This document shows, piece after piece, positions 13,962 to 17,567 of a stretch of 17,567 bases of DNA. Made by a program: the position numbers and the translations under genes. This DNA comes from JBGTHB01 sp041746415 (GTDB lineage Bacteria; Pseudomonadota; Gammaproteobacteria; Coxiellales; Coxiellaceae), in assembly GCA_041746415.1 (NCBI GenBank), contig JBGTHB010000121.1, forward strand, positions 1 to 17,567, given 5' to 3'. How positions within the stretch are numbered: the first letter of the stretch is position 1; each line of letters starts with the position of its first letter. The notes under the pieces were generated by a model, which did not search any database, was not told the origin of the DNA, and worked only from the letters and a program-made list of their open reading frames with translations.

Positions 13962-14930
13962 TTAGGTATTTTCGAGTTCAGCCCGGCGAAAGAATCGATT
14001 CGATACAAACCAAGCTGCACCAACACCGATGAAGGCCGCCATCACACACGAAAGTAAAACCATTTTGAAATCATAAAGTTGTGAATAAATCGAGACACTA
14101 TAACTTGCTGCTAAGCGGGATAGTGGCATACTCAACCAAGTGGTCAACACCACCACCAATACCCATGCTCCCATGGCGCCAAACAAGCTCAACCACAACC
14201 CGCGATAAAGCAGCGGTCGACGAATAAAAGCCGCTGTTGCTCCGACTAATTTCAACACCTTCACTTCAATCAAACTGTTTTGCAACACCAAGCGAATGGT
14301 GTTCGCCACCACAAAAAATAAACCCAGTCCTAATAATAGCGCCAAACCAATAGCTAATCGTTTGAGTAAAGTGACAATAAAATACAACCGCTCCAACCAA
14401 TGCAGATTCAACTGCACTGAATCCACGCCCGGCAAGTGCGTAAATTGCGCCGCCAAAGTTTGCAACTGTTGTGGGTTGGTTGCTGCGTGTTTTAACGTCA
14501 CCACCATTACTGGCGGTAACGGATTTTGCATCAGCTTTAACATCGCCGGGGTTAAATGGGCATGTGCTGTTAATTGTGCCCACCCTTGAGCGGGCGAAAT
14601 ATAATCAACGTTGGCCACGGCATTATTTTTTTGTAACTGATCAAGTAACACCGTTTTTTGTGGCTCACTGATGCCGGATTGCAAATAAAACGTTAACTGC
14701 GGTTGTTGGAGTAATTGCTGTTTAATTGGTGTAAGCCCTTTCAATAAAGTCATAAACGCCATTGGCAACGCCATGGCTATAGCAAACACCAAAATAGTCA
14801 TTAAGCTCGTGACGGGAGCACGCAGCAAGGCGCCCAAACTCGATAACGCCGAGCGCAAATGCGACGTCAACCAAAATGTTAAAAAATTATAACGTTTCGG
14901 TTTGGTAAGTGTATTTAGGCTGTCGCCCAT
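13962..14930 (-). CDS. ftsX: Cell division protein FtsX
   Basis: This 322-residue integral membrane partner of FtsE is part of the ABC-like complex that recruits division proteins and, through its periplasmic loop, activates septal peptidoglycan hydrolysis via EnvC-type factors. The sequence shows a cytosolic N-terminus, a first membrane helix 'SLMTILVFAIAMALPMAFM', a periplasmic domain of about 100 residues ('LTFYLQSGISEPQKTVLLDQL' onward), and three C-terminal helices ('IGLALLLGLGLFFVVANTIR', 'LSLFGAMGAWVLVVVL', 'MVLLSCVMAAFIGVGAAWF'). 'NSLIEVKVLKLVGATAAFIRRP' is the conserved FtsX segment between helices 2 and 3. The start giving MGDSLN is preferred because GGAG lies nine bases before it. 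The ATG 18 bases upstream encodes that site. It overlaps ftsE by 44 bp. Confidence 0.95.
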   Translation of the reverse strand: MGDSLNTLTKPKRYNFLTFWLTSHLRSALSSLGALLRAPVTSLMTILVFAIAMALPMAFMTLLKGLTPIKQQLLQQPQLTFYLQSGISEPQKTVLLDQLQKNNAVANVDYISPAQGWAQLTAHAHLTPAMLKLMQNPLPPVMVVTLKHAATNPQQLQTLAAQFTHLPGVDSVQLNLHWLERLYFIVTLLKRLAIGLALLLGLGLFFVVANTIRLVLQNSLIEVKVLKLVGATAAFIRRPLLYRGLWLSLFGAMGAWVLVVVLTTWLSMPLSRLAASYSVSIYSQLYDFKMVLLSCVMAAFIGVGAAWFVSNRFFRRAELENT

Positions 14931-15597
14931 GTAATGTGTCTCCGGCAATGCGGCCGTTTTTTAAAGTCAGCACGCGATAATTAAAAGACGCTACTAGCGG
15001 CAGATTGTGTGTCGCCAACAAAATGGTAACACCGGCGTTATTAAACGATACAAATAAACGCATGATTTCCAGCGCTAAATCGGGATCCAAGTTACCAGTC
15101 GGTTCATCCGCTAAAATAATGCGCGGTGTGTTAACAATGGCACGCGCGATGCCCACCCGTTGTTGTTCACCACAGGATAAAGCGCACGGAGGCAAATGTT
15201 CTTTGCCAGCTAAACCCACTTTCGCTAAAGCCGCGCGCACGCGTTTTTGAATTTCGGCTTGCTGAAAGCGCGCAATCAAAAGAGGCAACGCCACATTTTC
15301 AAACACACTGCGATCGTAAAGTAATTCTGGATTTTGAAAAATCACCCCAATTTCGCGCCGCAGCATCGCCACCTGTCGACCACGGCATTTATCCAAATTT
15401 TGCTTATCAATAAAAATATTGCCGCGCGTTTGTTGTTCCATGCGGATCAATAATTTCAACAAGGTCGACTTTCCAGCGCCGGAGTGCCCAGTCAAAAATG
15501 CCATTTCACCTGTAGCCAACGAAAAATTAATATCGTGCAACGCCTGATGACCAGTGGCATAGGTTTTAAACACATGTGAAAACTCGATCAAGTTCAT
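14887..15597 (-). CDS. ftsE: Cell division ATP-binding protein FtsE
   Basis: This 236-residue ABC ATPase works with FtsX at the division site. It has the Walker A 'GHSGAGKS' (37-44), Q-loop 'FQNPELLYDRSVFENVALPL', signature 'LSCGEQQRVGIARAI' (140-154), Walker B 'IILADEPTGNLD' (160-171) and switch histidine H197 in 'LLATHNLP'. The signature is unusual: cysteine replaces the first glycine of LSGGE. The C-terminus is about 14 residues longer than E. coli FtsE. The start giving MNLIEFSHVFKTY matches the family N-terminus. Its GAGG is only about two bases from the ATG, so translation may be weak, and a 27-codon extension upstream is open but not family-like. ftsY, the usual upstream neighbour, is absent. 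Confidence 0.95.
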   Translation of the reverse strand: MNLIEFSHVFKTYATGHQALHDINFSLATGEMAFLTGHSGAGKSTLLKLLIRMEQQTRGNIFIDKQNLDKCRGRQVAMLRREIGVIFQNPELLYDRSVFENVALPLLIARFQQAEIQKRVRAALAKVGLAGKEHLPPCALSCGEQQRVGIARAIVNTPRIILADEPTGNLDPDLALEIMRLFVSFNNAGVTILLATHNLPLVASFNYRVLTLKNGRIAGDTLHGRQPKYTYQTETL

Positions 15598-15709
15598 CCC
15601 TCGGAATTTATCATTAGATAGTAAAGGAGTTTGAACGCTTACGAAAGACCCTTGCGTGCTTTGGTATAACATAGCCAATTAGAAATGCAGCTATAAACTC
15701 ACACTATTA

Positions 15710-16021
15710 TTAGTACGGGATGTCACAATCCAATTTTTCCTTCCAGTGACCTTTTGACCAACTGCATTGCGTTATGTTTGGATATACATATGTAACGGCA
15801 TAACAGCTAGCGGTACATCCAGCTCCTGAAGTTAATGACCCAATAGAGTATATTTTGCAGCCCTTAGCTGACGAGCTGATGGAGCCGTCCTTTTTTATTT
15901 GAGCTTTCATTTGGCTAATATCATTTTGGCAAGAAGCCATAGCAACACCAAATGTGAGATAGAAAAAGAAACAGCTTCCAATGAGTGCAATAATCTGTTT
16001 TTTTTGATGTTTATACGTCAT
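15710..16021 (-). CDS. Small secreted cysteine-rich protein of unknown function
   Basis: I do not recognise this 103-residue protein. A basic N-terminus ('KHQKKQ') and hydrophobic stretch ('IIALIGSCFFFYLTFGVAMA') form a signal peptide, probably cut after 'AMA'. 'MASC' is too poor to be a confident lipobox. The mature part of about 73 residues has six cysteines, enough for three disulfides, plus repeated 'GCxASCY'-like spacing, tyrosines and 'WSKGHWKEKLDC' near the end. It should be a small disulfide-bonded periplasmic or secreted protein. GAGAGG about nine bases before the ATG supports translation. It is divergent from the hcp cassette and reads toward ftsE. A role as a neighbour of the type VI cassette, for example in immunity, is speculation. 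Confidence 0.7.
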   Translation of the reverse strand: MTYKHQKKQIIALIGSCFFFYLTFGVAMASCQNDISQMKAQIKKDGSISSSAKGCKIYSIGSLTSGAGCTASCYAVTYVYPNITQCSWSKGHWKEKLDCDIPY

Positions 16022-16070
16022 TTTTATGGCCTCTCATTTTAATCAACGGAGATAAATCAATACATCTTAA

Positions 16071-16076
16071 ATTATA
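16071..16076 (-). promoter_or_regulatory. Perfect -10 box for the cysteine-rich protein gene
   Basis: TATAAT (complement of 16071-16076) stands about 50 bases before the ATG at 16021. No matching -35 is seen at 16-18 bp, so this promoter may need an activator. It shares the 175-bp divergent region with the hcp promoter. Confidence 0.35.
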
Positions 16077-16137
16077 GTACACCATAGCCATATTTCGCGG
16101 GGATTGAGTACTTTAAAAAGTGATGCAAATCCCAGTA

Positions 16138-16165
16138 TTGAATTGAACACTTAAGATGCTTTAAT
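16138..16165 (+). promoter_or_regulatory. Predicted promoter of the hcp-lipase cassette
   Basis: TTGAAT (16138-16143), a 16-bp spacer ending in TGC, and TTTAAT (16160-16165) form an extended -10 promoter with 4 and 5 of 6 consensus matches. Transcription would start near 16172, leaving a leader of about 25 bases that includes AAGGA before the hcp ATG. Confidence 0.45.
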
Positions 16166-16196
16166 GTGAATTCGTTTTCGTAAAAGGACCTCTGCG

Positions 16197-16679
16197 ATGG
16201 CAATCTATATGAAACTAGCGAATCACCAACAGGGCAATAGCTCGGCGCAGTACTATCAAGGCTGGAGCACACTGTCTTCACTGCACTTTGCTTTGCATCA
16301 ACCTTATCAGCGTGCCAGTGGTCGCAAGTTAAATCGTCTAGGCACCATCCCGCAATTTTCTGCAGCCACCATCAGCAAAACAGTTGACGGTATTAGCAAC
16401 CAATTATTTGAGCTTGCCTGCAGCGGCAAGGCGTTGCCTGAAGTGACCATTGAAATCAGCACCCTCGATGCCAGCAACAAACCCTACTGCAAATATATAT
16501 TATATGATGTGGTGGTTTCGCACCTTGATCACAACGCGACAAGTTATGGCCTGCCGCAAGAATTAATTGAATTAAATTTTACTAAAATTGAAACGCATTA
16601 TATTGGTCGTGATCAACGCAACCAACCAACCGCGCCCAACATAACAGGCTACGATTTAATGCAAGCAAAGGCATTATAA
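16197..16679 (+). CDS. hcp: Type VI secretion Hcp-family tube protein
   Basis: This 160-residue protein of the Hcp family stacks as hexameric rings inside the type VI secretion sheath and is exported with effectors. The N-terminus 'MAIYMKLANHQQGNSSAQYYQGWSTLSSLHFALHQP' follows the family pattern of a first strand, a short insertion and the 'GW..L.S..F...QP' block. Later family-like segments are 'ISKTVDGISNQLFELACSGKALPEVTIEI', 'YCKYILYDVVVSHLDHN' and 'ELNFTKIETHYI'. Length is usual for Hcp without a fused toxin domain. AAGGA lies nine bases before the ATG. One base separates its stop from the next ATG, so the three genes to the window end form one unit. No other type VI genes are in the window, so this may be an orphan hcp served by apparatus encoded elsewhere. 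Confidence 0.88.
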   Translation: MAIYMKLANHQQGNSSAQYYQGWSTLSSLHFALHQPYQRASGRKLNRLGTIPQFSAATISKTVDGISNQLFELACSGKALPEVTIEISTLDASNKPYCKYILYDVVVSHLDHNATSYGLPQELIELNFTKIETHYIGRDQRNQPTAPNITGYDLMQAKAL

Positions 16680-16680
16680 A

Positions 16681-17295
16681 ATGCGACGCTCAGACAAATT
16701 ATTTTTACTCGGTGTTGCGCTTTTTATTATTGCCGGCGTTTGGGTTTATGGGCACTTTTTTAATAATCCCATTTATTATCCGCTCGGCAAATACAAACCC
16801 ATCAAAAATCCACATCCGAAATATTTTATGACGGTGAGAGGGTGGATTGATCCTGGCCTATATAACACCTTAATTTTTACAGAAGAATATTATTCCACTA
16901 ACGACAAATGCGAAGTAACGATCAACCATATTGAAGGAGTCAGTATTGAGCGGACTAAAGCCATCACTTACAAAATTCACACAAAAAATCATCGGTTTTC
17001 AAAAAAACTCCCTCTTGATTATTACAAGCCCGGATTTTGTAAATGGCATATTGTGGATATTTCATACTCTTACTGGATCTTAAAAAATAACAGTTTTGCT
17101 TCCTTCAAATTATATAACCAGCCAAAGTGGTCCAAGAGGGCTGAAGCTAAACAACCAATGACATCTCACGCATCTGAAACGATTCTATTTACTCACAGCG
17201 ACTACAGCTATGAAAAAAGCAACCCCTTTAGCGATAACTTAACTGTTGCACACAAAAGCAACCTAACTTACACCTTGATCTTAAAAAAGAAATGA
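16681..17295 (+). CDS. Membrane-anchored periplasmic protein, putative immunity partner of the lipase
   Basis: This 204-residue protein has a single N-terminal membrane anchor ('LFLLGVALFIIAGVWVYGHFF', about 7-27) after 'MRRSDK', so the remaining 175 residues should face the periplasm. That part is strand-rich with many aromatic residues and two cysteines ('KCEVT' and 'GFCKW') that could pair. No known domain is recognised. Position suggests function: it sits one base after hcp and overlaps the lipase start by 4 bp (ATGA). Type VI lipase effectors act in the periplasm and are commonly encoded beside a membrane-anchored or lipoprotein immunity protein that binds them there. Immunity is therefore the leading inference. 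A chaperone or adaptor for loading the lipase is the alternative. Confidence 0.75.
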   Translation: MRRSDKLFLLGVALFIIAGVWVYGHFFNNPIYYPLGKYKPIKNPHPKYFMTVRGWIDPGLYNTLIFTEEYYSTNDKCEVTINHIEGVSIERTKAITYKIHTKNHRFSKKLPLDYYKPGFCKWHIVDISYSYWILKNNSFASFKLYNQPKWSKRAEAKQPMTSHASETILFTHSDYSYEKSNPFSDNLTVAHKSNLTYTLILKKK

Positions 17296-17567
17296 TCACA
17301 ATACTCGAAGCAGCAAAGCTTAGTAACCATACATACTACCCTGAAAAACTCAGTTTATTTTCTACAACAATTAATAAGTTCAAACAAAAAATGTTGCGAA
17401 AAAATATAAAGCTTTCAAACTGGTATATCGTCACAGACGGCAACAACGCCATGCAATCCACCACCCGTGTTTATTTTGGGGCACAGCTTTATTTAAAGTT
17501 TAAAAATGGTCGTGCTGATGCCGCCGTAATTGCGTTTCGTGGTACCTGCAATTGGCATAATGATATG
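17292..17567 (+). CDS. Class 3 lipase, N-terminal part (cut by window end), putative type VI effector
   Basis: The first 92 codons of a gene continue past the window. After about 75 residues without signal peptide or membrane segment comes 'AAVIAFRGTCNWHNDM' (77-92). This is the characteristic first block of class 3 lipases (V-A-F-R-G-T followed by an N-D motif), which precedes the catalytic GHSxGG serine loop. The N-terminal 'LSNHTYYPEKLSLF' resembles the start of other lipase-3 type effectors ('A.LS...Y'). The ATGA overlap with the anchored protein and the nearby hcp suggest export by type VI secretion and a target in membrane phospholipids. The catalytic serine, aspartate and histidine are beyond the window, so activity is not shown. 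Confidence 0.7.
   Translation, partial: MITILEAAKLSNHTYYPEKLSLFSTTINKFKQKMLRKNIKLSNWYIVTDGNNAMQSTTRVYFGAQLYLKFKNGRADAAVIAFRGTCNWHNDM

Noticed and set aside
15160..15195. FtsE signature change as evidence of a pseudogene
   Set aside because: Walker A, Walker B, Q-loop and switch histidine are intact and the frame is full length.
1..17567. tRNA, rRNA, CRISPR array, insertion sequence or prophage attachment site
   Set aside because: No cloverleaf, no rRNA-like stretch, no regularly spaced repeats and no transposase or integrase frame were seen.

Overview
The window looks like chromosomal DNA of a gammaproteobacterium of modest GC content. The main grounds are gene order and sequence: ftsE-ftsX-rpoH in the gammaproteobacterial arrangement, a sigma-32 with an intact RpoH box, two-subunit glycyl-tRNA synthetase, yqgE-ruvX-pyrB, and a periplasmic DsbA-type protein resembling Coxiella Com1 and Legionella DsbA2. 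The Com1-like protein, the dispersed 'GTCATTGCGAGCG' type palindromic repeat and several orphan membrane or secreted proteins suggest a Legionellales-like, perhaps host-associated lineage. That placement is inference and no species is claimed.

Layout. (1) 1-2902, minus strand: pckA, yggS and yggT form a tight transcription unit behind a good sigma-70 promoter, and one more gene begins at the window edge. (2) 2937-4550, minus strand: an accessory island with two paralogous small multi-pass membrane proteins of unknown function. Their upstream leaders are also related. A short open stretch of unknown status lies between them. (3) 4711-6543, plus strand: yqgE, ruvX and pyrB overlap and should be translationally coupled. 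(4) 6564-7457, plus strand: an orphan 120-residue protein with a basic C-terminal patch, then a universal stress protein, each with its own predicted promoter. (5) 7555-12711, minus strand: dsbA/com1-like, glyQ, glyS and rsmB are packed within about 10 bp of each other. The promoter contains a perfect 7-bp inverted repeat. (6) 12727-13026: a composite intergenic repeat block. (7) 13050-15597, minus strand: ftsE, ftsX and rpoH, which are cell division and heat shock genes. (8) 15710-17567: a divergent pair of units. A small cysteine-rich secreted protein reads left. A three-gene cassette reads right: Hcp-family type VI secretion protein, membrane-anchored periplasmic protein, and the start of a class 3 lipase.

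Most of the window is core metabolism and housekeeping: gluconeogenesis, PLP homeostasis, pyrimidine synthesis, translation, envelope redox, division and heat shock. The accessory content sits in three places. The most notable is the right-end Hcp/anchored protein/lipase cassette, which looks like an antibacterial or anti-host type VI lipase effector with a putative immunity partner. The other two are the tandem membrane-protein island and the orphan gene before the stress protein.
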